The notes under the pieces are model-generated. The model made no database searches and was not told the DNA's origin. It saw nothing but the letters and a program-made list of their open reading frames with translations. The position numbers were made by a program, and so were the translations under genes. A stretch of DNA of 64,000 bases from Marisa cornuarietis. Its lineage: Eukaryota; Mollusca; Gastropoda; Architaenioglossa; Ampullariidae. Shown here in pieces: positions 50,501-61,240 of this stretch; the stretch's first letter is position 1, and the number at the start of each line of letters is the position of its first letter. The stretch is taken from positions 2,790,001-2,854,000 of the forward strand of contig SMMW01000555.1 in assembly GCA_004794655.1 (NCBI GenBank). The letters are read 5' to 3'.

Positions 50501-50918
50501 ACATGATTGGATTTCGTCCCTTTTTGTTTACAGAGTTTTGTAGTAGACATCGATGAGTGGCTCAGACGTAATAGTTGCTGAAGGGGCCAGACACATTTGT
50601 TTGGCCCAGACTCAAAGTGTTAAACATAATGTACTCTGTGTGTGTGTGTGCGCGCATGCGCATCTATGCTTATGTGTGTGTGTGTGTGTGTTGGGAATGC
50701 GAAGATCTGTTTAGTTAGCAGCACCTAAACGTTAAACAATTTCTTGATCTATTCAGTCTATAGAATCGCTGGGAGCAAATACACTGACATCAGTTGTGGA
50801 AGCTACTTTACCCAAAACATCGTCCCAGAGTGACTTAAGCAGCTCATTTTATGACAAGCTAGACCGGCTTGGTAGCATGGGTTCTCGACTCTTCTCCAAT
50901 ATTGGTGGGAAGTCATGA
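32521..50918 (+). CDS. COG1: Conserved oligomeric Golgi complex subunit 1 (28 exons)
   Basis: Exons: 32521-32554, 32968-33055, 33246-33290, 33658-33724, 34018-34124, 34811-34880, 35104-35283, 35793-35840, 36005-36091, 36420-36567, 36718-36780, 37403-37465, 37843-37924, 38256-38361, 38730-38867, 42164-42258, 44732-44890, 45141-45332, 45548-45640, 46168-46272, 46513-46605, 46931-47024, 47681-47758, 47998-48074, 48543-48726, 49027-49158, 49557-49751, 50757-50918. Phases join throughout to 994 aa (human about 980). COG1 is in lobe A of the COG tether for retrograde Golgi vesicles. Landmarks: N-terminal Vps51-type coiled coil (about 17-75; GERYRDLIEAADTI), HFRSTIL (about 190-196), LCSILLLDDSNPRQ (about 218-231), WDVVCRRVLNKPL, FDRYSDT, DPFDLDVFSPYMQANL (about 853-868) and NILPL in exon 27. 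Intron 7 has a GC donor. ATG at 32521 or 32530. Confidence 0.95.
37577..37728. mobile_element. Foldback element: 49-bp near-perfect inverted repeat
   Basis: Arms at 37577-37625 and 37680-37728 are reverse complements with a single mismatch (start CTATGGCATGCAACCTGAGA), around a 54-base loop, inside COG1 intron 12. A TA lies at the outer end of each arm (37578-37579, 37726-37727), compatible with a Tc1/mariner-type foldback MITE of about 146 bp. The sense transcript would form a long, almost perfect hairpin. Confidence 0.9.
39050..39240. repeat. Dispersed repeat family B, copy 2
   Basis: Matches the 31.59-31.76 kb copy in block order (see GCAGACAAGTAATGAAAGA). Lies in COG1 intron 15. Confidence 0.55.
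39470..40030. repeat. Dispersed non-autonomous repeat, copy 2
   Basis: Shares the 5' block (CTTGTATAGCGGCTTATCC ... CAAGGCGCTTCACAAA) and the 3' terminus (AGGCAAAGGGACATCACTCT) with the copy at 5.06-5.86 kb. Lies in the 3.3-kb COG1 intron 15 downstream of a family B copy, which helps explain the size of that intron. Confidence 0.6.
41835..41880. repeat. Fragment related to the 43.2-kb hAT element
   Basis: The run 'taccacctcccaaccct' followed by CCCTGCGAA recurs at about 43236-43262, just inside the left end of the hAT-like element. A decayed relative; limits unclear. Confidence 0.5.
43168..44568. mobile_element. Non-autonomous hAT-like transposon, 1385 bp, in COG1 intron 16
   Basis: The element runs from 43176 to 44560. 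The left terminus CAGTGGTTTTCAAACT and the inverted right terminus CAGAGGTTTTCAAACT differ at one base. Perfect 8-bp flanks TGCTAGAC lie at 43168-43175 and 44561-44568. Subterminal GAGTACCACC and GTGTACCACAG blocks are typical of hAT ends. No transposase could be read inside. It makes up over half of intron 16 (42259-44731). Confidence 0.92.
45890..45976 (+). repeat. Repeat tail with (ATT)n in COG1 intron 19
   Basis: AAGCGCTAAGAACATG, then ATGCGCTATAAAAAAAATC and ATT repeats: the same 3' tail type as at 25.09-25.17 kb. The pyrimidine-rich stretch before it (from about 45.7 kb) may be the element body. Confidence 0.5.
49819..50106 (-). pseudogene. Unrecognised antisense reading frame in COG1 intron 27
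   Basis: A 95-codon frame whose middle part is strongly charged and heptad-like (KVKVQTQRLKEEYLKLRNRL). The composition is unlike chance translation of the AT-rich intron. No family recognised; possibly a fragment of a retrocopy or a transposon protein. Without homology this stays uncertain. Confidence 0.2.
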
Positions 50919-52250
50919 TTCTAAACTGTTGAAAAGCTGTTCATGTGGACCTCGGAACACAATGCACTTTTTGATTTTTTTTTCTTTATTGTCCCAGACA
51001 TCTATGCCGGCACAGCTGCTGCCTGGCAACAACCAGTAGTAGGACATTGACATTTTTTTTCCTGTGGGAGTATTATGAATATCAAACTATTGTATGATGC
51101 AAGTTATTTATATATCATTTATATATCATCACTAGTATGTTGTAAAGGATGGGCACAAACGTTTATGTCAACATATGTGCCTGTGGGCCCAGGGTGTGTG
51201 TGTGTGTGTGTTTGTGAGAGAGAGAGAAAGAGAGCGCAATGTATGTGTAAGTTTACCATGCATTGTAGGTTTGCGTATATATATATACACACACACAGAC
51301 ATTTACAGTTTATAATGAACCGTTGACATTAAGTGTGTTGGTGAAAATAACTTTGTCTCCCTAGATTCTTTAAATGTTGTGATTACAGAATCTACCTTTC
51401 ACTTAAATTTGTTACTGGAAAAAGCTCCTTTCTCTAACCCTTTTTTTTTTTTTGCCTTGTATAATAATACCTGAGAAGTTAGGACTGTTGCAGAAACAGC
51501 ATCGTGCAGCTGGTAAGACCACATCTTACAGATTATAGATATTTCTTCTAATGAAAGTATAACTGAAGCTTTAGTTTTTTTTCATCGCTTATATTTATAT
51601 TTATATATATTTGTGTATGTGTTTAAAGAATAACAAGGGAAACATATATATATATATATTATACCATATGACCTGTTTCTGCCATGTGTGTGTGTCCTGT
51701 CAGAGAAAGTTTTGTACTTCACAAAAGACTAGAAGTTTCTCCAAATTGTTTCTGTGATTTTGTTGTATTTTTTTGTTTTTTGTTTTTGAGTTGGGGAGGA
51801 GAAGGTCAGAACTTGTTTTTGTCAGTCTTCTGTTCCAAAATTAGCAGTTGAAACATGAAACATTTCTGGTGTGTATTGATAGTTAAGCAGATAAATCCAA
51901 TATGGTCTTTGTTTTTTTGTACCATGTTAAGTTTGTCAGTTTGATCACTGACTATATTTTAGTTAGGGTTTCATATGCCTGTGTCACTACTAAAATGTGT
52001 TCGTGAGACATAGGTGTATGGGTAGATTTTCTTTTTAATGAGCTTCTTGTTAATGTTGATTTTTTTCGATGTTTTTCAGCCTTTATGTCTGGTTAACATT
52101 TTGCTGTTAAAAATACAGTATTTTTTATATTTTACACTATGCAAAATACGATGATCTAAAAGGAACATTCATTAGTGTGGTCTGGAGGGAAAGCATTTTG
52201 TGTGTATGTGTGAGGACAGGTGCAAAAATAAAGATGGGGAAAACATTGTT
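50919..52250 (+). other. COG1: COG1 3' untranslated region
   Basis: AT- and GT-rich, non-coding, with short GT, GA and TA microsatellites (51194-51235, 51279-51297, 51640-51660). It ends at an AATAAA at 52227-52232, the first clear signal I found; a second AATAAA at 53755-53760 could serve a longer isoform. Confidence 0.55.
52227..52232 (+). terminator. AATAAA polyadenylation signal, likely for COG1
   Basis: Lies 1.3 kb after the COG1 stop codon and is followed by a T- and GT-containing stretch. Assignment rests on position only. Confidence 0.5.
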
Positions 52251-52259
52251 GTAGAAGAA

Positions 52260-55200
52260 TTGTTAATTTACAAAACTGTCATTTTTTAAGACCAAACTTG
52301 TAGATGATTTTTCTTAACTCTGCATCCTCTTCCCCTCTATTTTTCCTTTCTGTACTCTATCTGTTTTTTTTAAACAGTCTGCTTACATTCACTCAGTACA
52401 ACTTTGAATCTTTTGTCTAAAGGTGATGTGCCTGTAGCTGAAACTTCTGAAAACATTTATCATTTACAAACAAATTAAACAGAGATGGTTGATAAGCAGC
52501 TGCCTCAAAAGCCTATAACTATGGGTGTATGAGAAACGATCCAGTACACAGCAACAAGTGCAGACTAATGTAAGGAAGACTCATTCAGCCTCAGAATGGG
52601 TTTCTAGAAGCTTCTTTTTTTAGGAGAGTGCTAAAATCTGGAGAAATCCTGTGGGATTCACCTGTAGGGAACAGAAAGAGTAAAAGTTCATTATAAACCC
52701 TAATAAGTTTTGAGTCATTGAATCCTACTCTATACAAAATACAGGCTGATTTAGCCACAGTAGGCAAATAACCTCAGTGAGATCTCGGCTGTGTGTTAAT
52801 CATTGCTTCAGATGTCTAGGATGAGGGTGCTGGTGGCATACTATGGCCTCAGGGGAGATTGAACATGTCTGTCACTTATCTAACTCAGAGCAGAGGTCTC
52901 TGTGCGTGTATTTTTTTTAGAGCCACTGTGTCAAAATAACTCCAAGATCTTGTTGTATAGCTTATCTTTGAGAAATGCTGACATTAGGATGACCTGACAA
53001 ATAAAAAAAATCTGGTTGGCAGTCTGGTCAGAGACCCTTGCACTCTGTGGTAATTATTGTTTGTCTTGTGCCATCAGTAGTTCTTTTGATTAGTGGCCCT
53101 GGGGACATGCGCGCACTATAAATAAGCACGAAGAGTAGATCGCTCAAAAAAAGAAACGAAAAACAACGGATACACTTGTCTCAAAAAATGTATTGCCATC
53201 AGCGTACCAAGGGACACAAACCACATGCCTTTGATGCTCCACCTCCTGTTGGTAGCCTCCCATGTAACATCGATCATGGCAGCGGAATGCTTTCGCTGAG
53301 ATGGAGCCAAGAATTTCTCACTTCATTTCTGTTGTTTGAAGCTTCCCCTGGGAGGCCTCTACCAAGTTAGGTCTTATTATCTCTAAAAGCATGTCCAACG
53401 ATGGATAGTTTTAGTATGCACGCCACAGTTTTAACTTTTAGTGTTTATTCTTAACAGATCTGCACGAGTTGGTTTTTTTTCCCGTGTCTCACTTCCTCTT
53501 TCACCCCTTACCAACCCCACATCCATCCATTTGGCACGACAAAAGTTTTCTTTCCCGTTTTCATTGACCACATTTTTCAGGATCAATTTTGTTACTTGTC
53601 ATATTTTTTTTTTTAAATTGTAGTAATACTGTGGGGCAGTTGTTGGATTTCTGATGTTTATAAATTGTGGGAGAAAATAACGGTGAATTTTGGGGTTGTT
53701 ATGAGCTATAAGAATGTTTGACGCTTGTACGTTAAACTGTTTTATTTGCTACAAAATAAAAGAAAAAGAAGGTATTTCGTGTTTTGCAATTTGTAATTTT
53801 TGCCAGCCATCGTCTCCAATTTTCTGCACGCTGACAGAACTCGGTATGTAAATGTATACTTAATAACACGCGCGTGGCCTTTGCACACGTAAAAATGTAC
53901 GCGCGCCCTAAGAAGTTTAGATATTGAACATCGAGTGGCAGTCAGCAGTACAGTTCCTACAGGGAATGAGCGGGCGATACAAGCTCGCGTTTGTATGAAG
54001 ATAACGCCAGAATGCATGGTGATTACAAATACAGATTGAGGTTCCGCACGTAGACTTGACATGCTTCCCCATCCCCACGCTGAAGATTTTCCTTTGTGAG
54101 TCGCTTCTCCTGATGACATTGCAGGGCATATTAACATTCTCCCTCGGCTCGACAATCTCCTTTGCTGCCGCCATCTTGCAACGAAATCCGATCCTTCTAG
54201 CGATATAACTGTAACAAGCTCTTCAAAGCTGTTGGTCTGTTTTATTTCCTATTATCCGTCTCATACCATACAATATTACATGATTATTTATGTTGTTCCT
54301 CTTTATGTCTGTCGATTTGCCTACCTGAGTACTTTCGTTTGCGCGCGCTCTGGTGTGTGGATGTGTGTACCATTGGCTGAAAAATCGGCTGAACGATGTT
54401 TATTCTGTTCCTCTCCCCCTAAACATCCTCCCTTCCTGGCGCGTTTTATCCGCAGTCTGATGATCTAGTATCATATCTAATGTGCTACAAAATCGGCAAC
54501 GGTGTTTGTGACGCAAACTTATAACGGTGGTAACCGATCAGGACTGCCGAATATCACAAAGATGAAAGCGAATTATCACGTGACAATATTACCGTAGGCA
54601 GCTGACAGTGATCACTCATCACGACCAACTTCACCACGGTATGTATCTGGAAAGGAAGTGAGCAGTTCTGAAAGTTTGGCGACCGGAATTTGCCAATTGT
54701 CTATGTCAAAATTACTCCCTGCTTTAGGAACAAAGAGGACTAGTCAATGGCTTTTAAACAGCCCCGAACGAAAACAAAATTCTTTCCCAAAGTAAAATTA
54801 GTTTACGTAAGGTTAACTATGTTGACAGATACGAATGGGAAAAAGTATACATTTCTAACCGAATTTAAACTAGTTAACACCTTCTTTACCAGTACCCCAA
54901 GGATTAGTTTTTTTATTTGTATTTTCTTTTACAGAACTTCAAGGAATAGTTTCAACTTTTTTTTTTTAGACTAGTCTTTTTACCACCAGTCCTGAGTAGC
55001 AAAAGGGACGTTTCTGATTGTCACTGGCACACCGTTGATCTTGAATGGCGGGGTGTGGTGTGAGCGGGTAGGTAGGTAGTACTGACGGCAAAGGCGCGCA
55101 CAGCTTCAGGACAAGTTGCCGCTCTCTTCATGCACCTGCACGCGCCTGGGTCTGTGAAGGTCTCTGGGTGAAATGGGAAAAGCGAGGGATTCCGAGTATC

Positions 55201-55800
55201 CTCACCAGCGGGTCGCGCGGTGGCACAATGACAAGATGCTCAGTTGGTATCGCTACAGAGAGGATCGAAAGGTTCTCTGGACGCGATCTTTGTCTATAGG
55301 GCTAGTCGTCAAGGATCTCACCAAGTACTTCGACTTCTTCATCCTTCATCACCCCTTAGCCTCAGCAAAGTCATCACTAGATGGCTGCTTTTACATTTTT
55401 TTTTCTTAATCAAATTATAAACTAGGCGAATATCTACGTCTGTTGTAAGCTGCAAGACTAGACCAATATCGACTAAAATTCTTTATCTGTGTATATGTTG
55501 TGAGAACTCGAACATTTTATTGACTTAGGGCCATTTCAGCCATTGTCACTCAAGGTGAGCATATAGGGTTCATCCTCTCATACATACAGTCACTTATCCA
55601 TTCATACCCATCCCGTCGTACACTTTAAAGACATGCACTGTACAGTAGTCCTCTCACACACCCACTCATCCTAGCACCTCTTCATTTATACCCTCTCATC
55701 CCTACCCTACATAGACACATCGTATGTACACATACATTATGGCAACTTTCAGATGTCAATATTATCAATCAAAAAGGGTATTTTTCGAGCAGAGAGCATC
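52260..55800. other. Intergenic, no confident gene
   Basis: Contains a TATAAATA at about 53116, the candidate frame described separately at 53917-54174, a T-rich stretch near 54.9 kb, and at about 55.19-55.30 kb a block (GGTCGCGCGGTGGCACAATG ... GGATCGAAAGGTTC) that looks like a decayed tRNA-SINE head. None is strong. Confidence 0.35.
53917..54174 (-). CDS. Candidate small protein or first exon, unknown
   Basis: An 85-codon minus-strand frame starting in a good context (AAGATGGCGGC), N-terminus MAAAKEIVEPRENVNMPCNV. The region is richer in CG than its surroundings, and a minus-strand AATAAA (plus 53741-53746) follows. It could be a small gene, a first exon or the start of a non-coding RNA. 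No family recognised, and no matching downstream exon was found. Confidence 0.22.
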   Translation of the reverse strand: MAAAKEIVEPRENVNMPCNVIRRSDSQRKIFSVGMGKHVKSTCGTSICICNHHAFWRYLHTNASLYRPLIPCRNCTADCHSMFNI

Positions 55801-55990
55801 CATATACAGAGGGTATCAATCAGACTTCACATAATATCAACTTCGCTTATCTCCCTTCTTCTCCTTAAACATTTATGAATATACCATGCCAATTGTCGTA
55901 TTCTTCCTGCGTTCTCGGATGATAGTATCTGCACAAGATATTGTTTTTGATTGTGTTGTGAGACTTGCTGGAGATATTTGGGTCGAAGGT

Positions 55991-57880
55991 CTACATATCT
56001 GGGACATTGAAAAGGACATGGGTTTCATCCTCTATATAATTTGTACAGAAAGGGCATTTGTTTGTGTTTTCTGTCCTTTGTTGTATAAAACGATTTTTAT
56101 GGGTATTTATCTCGCTCACACCTAGCCGAAAGCGTACTAAAACATCCCTGAAAATTTTAATGTTTACATAGTCAAAGTATAGCTCTGGTACGAGAGTGGA
56201 TTTGTGCGATCTGTATAACTGGTACCGTTCACTATTCCTCATGTTGGCCACCCACGTTTGCTGGGTGACATCTATCACTCTACGTTTGAGAGTAGCGAGA
56301 AACATTTTATCGTCTCCTACTCCTTGGTTTACCCATACCAGATTAAAACCCATAGATCCTAGGGCTACTCTCACTTTTGTTACCCAGTTTGTTTTGCCTT
56401 TTGCATCTAGATTAAATAGTAATTGGTATGCTTGTTTGGGTATGCGGTTGATGGGCATTTTTGTCACTCGGAGGCAGAATTTAATTGTTCTCAAATAGCA
56501 ACTGACGATGAGCGGATACCTTCCAAGTTCGCCATATATCATCTCTGATGGAGTAAGTATGGGGACATTCAAAAACTTCTTACATGCGTAAAGGTGTACC
56601 TTTTCCACAGGACTATTGTCATGGAGAAGTCCCCATACTTCAGATGCATATAGAAGGGTTGGTTGTACTACTGCGTCGAAGAGTTTAAAAAAAGTCTGTC
56701 TACTCATGTTGTCAATGTTTTTTAAGGCTCTAACTATGTCAAACGTAGCATTTTTCCCTTTTACCGCTAACTGCTTAGCCCCTTGGAACGAGCTCATGGT
56801 TGTTGTAAAAGTAAAGCCTAGGTACACGTAGCTGTTAACTACTTCTAGGGCTGTTTCTCCTATGGACCACTTTTCCCGTCTTCCCAAGAAACCCCCCTTC
56901 CTAAAGACCATTACCTTAGTCTTGCTACTGTTAATTTCTAGTCCTAGCTTCTGGCATGACTTAGCGAGGCAGTTTAGCTGGTTTTGAAGACCAGCTGGTG
57001 TGCTTGATAAGAGTACCAAGTCGTCTGCAAACATCAGAATGAACAGTTCAACTAGACCGGGGCAAAGCTGAATACCGTGTTTACCTTCGGTAGACAACGC
57101 ATCGGCTATTTCATTCATAATAATAGAAAAAAGGGTTGGGCTAGCTACACACCCCTGTCGAAGGCCGCGGGGACAGTGAAAGGACTCAGTAAGTTCCGTT
57201 TTTGTCCGTATGCGTGCCTTCAGGGAGTCATACATCGCCATTACTGCTCTGGTGAAAAGTCCGGATACTCCGCATTTAATTAATGCTCTCAATAGGGTTT
57301 CGTGTTGGACTGAGTCGTAGGCCATCTTTAAATCCACAAAGCATGTGTAAAGTTTAGCTGGTTTACTAAGGTATTTCTGGACAATAGCATATAACGAGAA
57401 TATGTGGTCAGTTGTAGAGTACCCCTTTCTAAATCCTGCTTGTGATTCAGGGATAATCTTGTTTTCTTCCAGCCATTCATACAGCCTAGTGTTCAGGATT
57501 GAAGTATAACATTTACCAATCACACTCAGTAGCGAGATTCCTCTATAGTTACTGGGGGACTCTCGGTCTCCTTTTTTGAAGACTGGTACAATGATAGCTT
57601 CTTTCCATAGGTCGGGACATTTCCCGTTTACAAACATATTATTGAAGTATTTAGTCAGAAAGGCCAATACGTGTTCTTCGGCAACTTTTAACATTTCTGC
57701 CAAAATGTTATCTACACCACATGCCTTCCCAGAGTTCAGGCCCCTGATTGCTGAGCGCACCTCGTCTTCGCTTATAGTTTCATCTAATGCGTCTACTCCG
57801 GACAATTGGTCAGCATCAGAGAGGTTTAAACTGGGAGAGCTCACAGTATTTGATTTAAAAACTTCAGTAAAGTGGTTCAT
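55991..57880 (-). pseudogene. LINE reverse transcriptase and C-terminal zinc knuckle
   Basis: A 629-codon frame. RT blocks: GKACGVDNILAEML (51-64), VFKKGD ... NYRGISLLS (100-119), [15 protein letters not shown] (147-161), catalytic Asp in FVDLKMAYDS (181-190), RGLRQGC (238-244), FADDLVLL (284-291), LEINSSKTKVMVF. The C-terminus begins a CCHC-like knuckle (CPFC ... ETHVLF) but the third cysteine is replaced (NVP where the sister copy has RCP), and a stop follows two codons later. The first ATG at 57880 is probably internal: the frame is open upstream to the frameshift point. Confidence 0.9.
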
Positions 57881-57905
57881 CCATTCATTTGCAGAAATTT
57901 TTTCG

Positions 57906-59294
57906 CTAGCTGATTTCCTGACTTTTTTTGTTAAGACATGAGTTAACTTCTGCCCAGAAGAGCTTAGGATTATTTATTTGTTGTGACAATCGCTCTGCTT
58001 TCGTCTTTTTGAAATTTTTCTTTTTCTCCCTGATTATTCTCTGATACTGACGTCTTGCTTCCACGTACTGTGTTCGGTACTGGTCCGATATATTGCGCCT
58101 CAACTTGTGTAGGTAACACTTGGCGAGTTTCTTGGCTTCTACACACTCATGGTCAAACCATTCTGCATCTTTTTTACGATCTCCTACAAAGATTCTTTTC
58201 TTCATGCATGTCGCAGCCGACTGAAGGCAGTTCACAAAAATCCCCATGGCATTGTTCGGGTCCTGTTCTATTTCACAACTTGCACGTGCTAGCTTCTCTT
58301 GGGCTTCCCCTGTACTCAGTGCAGCTAAAAATAGATCTGTCTTGTCCTTGTCCCACACTACTTTCTCTACGTACCTCCCCTCTGCACGTGCATCTGTCCG
58401 CGTCACGCTTACCGTCAACACGACTGGCAGGTGGTCTGACTCTACTCTATTTTCAACTTTCAGCGACAAAAATATGCCTTCCTCGCACAGATCGTTTGAT
58501 GCACAAAAGTAATCTAGCAAACTGGACCCAGCCTGTGAAATAAAGGTCATGCTACTATCTGCATCGAAAAAGCTGCAGCCATTAAGAATAGAGCATTCAT
58601 ACAACTGGCACAGGTCAAGTAATTTCCTGCCAAAGGTGTTGATTACTGGGTCATCTGAAGTCCTCTCAAAAATTATTTCTTCCTCGTCTTTCGAGAATAT
58701 ATATCTTGGGGATATAGAATTATTGGACATACCAGTTCGTGCGTTCATGTCTCCACACAAAAGGATATAGAAATCTTCTTCCATTTCCCTTAAGTCTGAG
58801 AGGCACATTTCTAAAACATCAATACCATCTATGTCGTTCGTGGCATTATAATATGGTGAATCGTACGATGGTATATAAGTACAAATACAAATTATATCTT
58901 TGTCTAAGTTCAGTAGTTTTCTTTTCATATTAGGTACCACTATTTGGTCGTAGGCAGTACTTATATGTTCTATGGAATCGTTTAAGTGTTTCCTCACCAT
59001 GACCACAACCCCACCAGACGGTCTGCCATGATAACTAAGTTTTTTCGCAGGGGCAAAGTACCACTGGAATTCAGAGAGAGTGTCTAACTGCATGTTTTCG
59101 ATATATGATTCTGTTATGCATACAACATCAAATGATTTCAAATATTCTACCATATCCTTATCACTAAGTTTAGGTAAAAGCCCTCCTACATTCCAGTTCA
59201 ATATTCTAAGACTACCTTGCATTGTAGAGTCTGTATTGTTCCATACTGGGTCCTGCTTGGCAGCTGAGTCACAGTTCACAGTTGATGTGTTCAT
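57906..59294 (-). pseudogene. LINE apurinic-like endonuclease and linker
   Basis: A 462-codon frame. Endonuclease/exonuclease/phosphatase fold with RILNWNVGGLL near the N-terminus, CITESY, LLCGDMNARTG, SSLLDYFCAS and ESDHLPVVL in order, then a basic linker (DAEWFDHECVEAKKL and REKKKNFKKTKAERL). It ends at TAG 57906-57908, a few codons after a seven-A run (plus 57923-57929) where the frame is lost. Confidence 0.9.
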
Positions 59295-60396
59295 GCATTG
59301 TGTGTCAGCGACATGGCTGAGGCCGATTTCCTATTTGAAAGGAAATTTGCTGTTATTAGTTCGTCCGTTTGTTGATAGTCGTCGAACATTTGTCATACTG
59401 TCTGGCGTCACAGCTTGGTTTTTCTTGGGTAGTGGTGCTGTTTGGAGTTGTAGTTGTCGAAGTCGGGTTGCAGGTCGGTTGGGTTCCCCAGCGTTGTTCG
59501 GCGGTCGGTCGTTGCAGTTCGAGTTATCGTTCTTGTTCTTGGTTTTGTTATGTTGTGAGAGAGAGAGAGAGTACGCGCCCGCGAGTGCTCTGTCATACAA
59601 TAACCTGCCGAATAGTAGATCAAGAATATTTACTAGTGACAGCTAACATTTACATTGGTCGCGTTCAGTGTTTTTGTTAATTGACTGATTTCGAATACAG
59701 GTTTGGTGTTTAAAATCAGTATAGGAATGACATAAGTCCCTTTGTTGAACAAAAAAGTTTGTTTTTTTCCTGTACAATAACAAATGAAGGTAAAACAGAG
59801 AAATTTTGTACTGTGACAATTTCCATAAGGTCAATAAAGCTTGAAAAATCTGGCACCTAAAATTTAAATGATTTGAAAATCAGAAATGCTATTGTAAATA
59901 AAGGTTGATTACAAATAAGTAATATAAATGTGTATCATAGGGCTTGCTACTTTATGTTGCAGTCAGAAATTTGGAATGATTACTGTTATCATTTCTGCGC
60001 GGCAAATGCCTTTGAATCAACCTATCAAGCAATTTGTTAGAGAGAGAGAGCGAAGAATTGAAAACTTTATTGCAAAAAAACGCTGTGTTAGCTTTGTGGA
60101 ACACGCCTTTTACTAAACGCCGAGTTTCTTACCTAATACGTTTCCACCTTACCAGCTACACATCCTTTGACTTTGTCTGAACTTACTATATTGCCCTTTG
60201 ACTTTGCTTATGTCCCTTTATCATCTCCTCTTTCTTCCTCTTTTACCTTCATTCTTTTTAAAAAGATGTAATATTTTGGAATGGGCTCAAACAAGAACCA
60301 TGCCAAACCTGAGATTATGAGAAATGCTGTGGAATTTGTGTTCACTTCTCATCTGGAGCTCAAGTATGATAAGGAATGAAGCACGAGCTTTTAGAA
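59295..60396. other. LINE 5' flank or UTR and spacer
   Basis: Includes a short GA tract (about 59556-59571) and frames on both strands that match nothing. The first few hundred bases are probably the 5' untranslated region of the LINE. Confidence 0.35.
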
Positions 60397-60430
60397 GTGT
60401 GTGTGTGTGTGTGTGTGCGCGCGCGCGCGC
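60397..60430. repeat. (GT)10(GC)7 alternating purine-pyrimidine tract
   Basis: Thirty-four bases of strict alternation, GT switching to GC at 60417. Such tracts can adopt Z-DNA under torsion. Confidence 0.9.
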
Positions 60431-60639
60431 CCGCACGTGCGTGAGTACCCATGTCCGAATATGCACGGAGGAGTGAGCATGGAGCTGATCGCAGAAGCCG
60501 ACATAATTTAAGAAGAAAGAGGAATTAAGACCGTGTGAACAAGAGGAAAAAGATCAAAACGACAAATGTATTTCAAAATAAGTTGTTGTATGCATGAGTT
60601 TTTTATAATAATCTCTGTTGTTAGTTTTCTGTCTTTTTA

Positions 60640-60770
60640 ATCTGTGAAGGATGGCTGTCCTGGGTTCAGCTATCGTCTCGGGCACGCTGTTCTTTCTCTG
60701 TATGTTGCTGTATAGCCTTAGTTGCTGGCTCGGTGTAAAAAAAACACAATTCTCCCCTTCCTTCTCAAAA
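60640..60770 (+). repeat. tRNA-like SINE, family 2, copy 2
   Basis: Blocks GGTTCAGCTATCGTCTCGGG, CACGCTGTTCTTTCTCTG and 'ttgctggctcggtgtaaaa' match the copy at 16.27-16.50 kb. The hydrophobic frame read across it is therefore not a gene. Confidence 0.65.
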
Positions 60771-61049
60771 CTGTGTTCTTTAACAACGCCACGCACAATC
60801 CGAAAAATCTCGATCACTTCCTTCAAGCTGACGTTAATGACAACAATTCATGAAGACATTGTCTATATAGAGGGGTGGCGGGTAGGCCGGGGTTTGTTGT
60901 TAGTTTTAGTTTTGACACTCGAAACTCATCGGCGCGGACCTGCTGGAGCATCGCGAAAACGGGTGCTCGGCGGTGATTGGCTGGGGCTAATGGTCCAAAT
61001 CGCTGCGGTCGTACAGGAGCGTCGCAGAAAGTTTTGCTCTGAGAGGGAC

Positions 61050-61240
61050 ATCTAAGGGCAGAGCTGAAACGGGACCACTGCAGTGAGAAACTCAGGGTTC
61101 AGATCTCGTCTCGGGACACTCTGTATGTGACACCTATTTACTAGGCTGGGCACCTGGGGTTTTCTCCGGGTACTCCGGTTCCCTCCCACCCCCAACTAGT
61201 GCGAAATCACCTCAAGGTGAAAGCACTTTCATATTAAATA
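61050..61240 (+). repeat. tRNA-like SINE with GGTTTTCTCCGGG body
   Basis: B-box-like GGTTCAGATCTCGTCTCGGG followed by CTGGGCACCTGGGGTTTTCT, CCGGGTACTCCGGTTCCC and a tail of CACCTCAAGG ... AAATAAAG. The head resembles family 2; the TTTTCTCCGGGTACTCCGGTT body is a block seen widely in marine invertebrate SINEs (from memory). Confidence 0.7.

Larger units (their letters stand above)
55865..59294 (-). mobile_element. Nearly complete APE-type LINE
   Basis: Runs from the endonuclease N-terminus at 59294 to the in-frame TAA at 55865-55867. Domain order: endonuclease, linker, reverse transcriptase, zinc knuckle. Only two lesions are visible: one frameshift between the two open frames and one premature TAG (55991-55993), 41 codons before the natural end. 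Untranslated ends were not delimited. The clade (I/Jockey-like or other) was not resolved. Two older relatives lie in NARS1 introns. Confidence 0.92.

Noticed and set aside
57906..57930. Programmed frameshift joining the two LINE frames
   Set aside because: The A run would need a +1 move, not the common -1 slip, and no slippery heptamer fits; a one-base indel in the run is simpler.
60651..61055. A 134-codon frame with a hydrophobic N-terminus
   Set aside because: It lies over a SINE copy that matches 16.27-16.50 kb, so the open frame is accidental.
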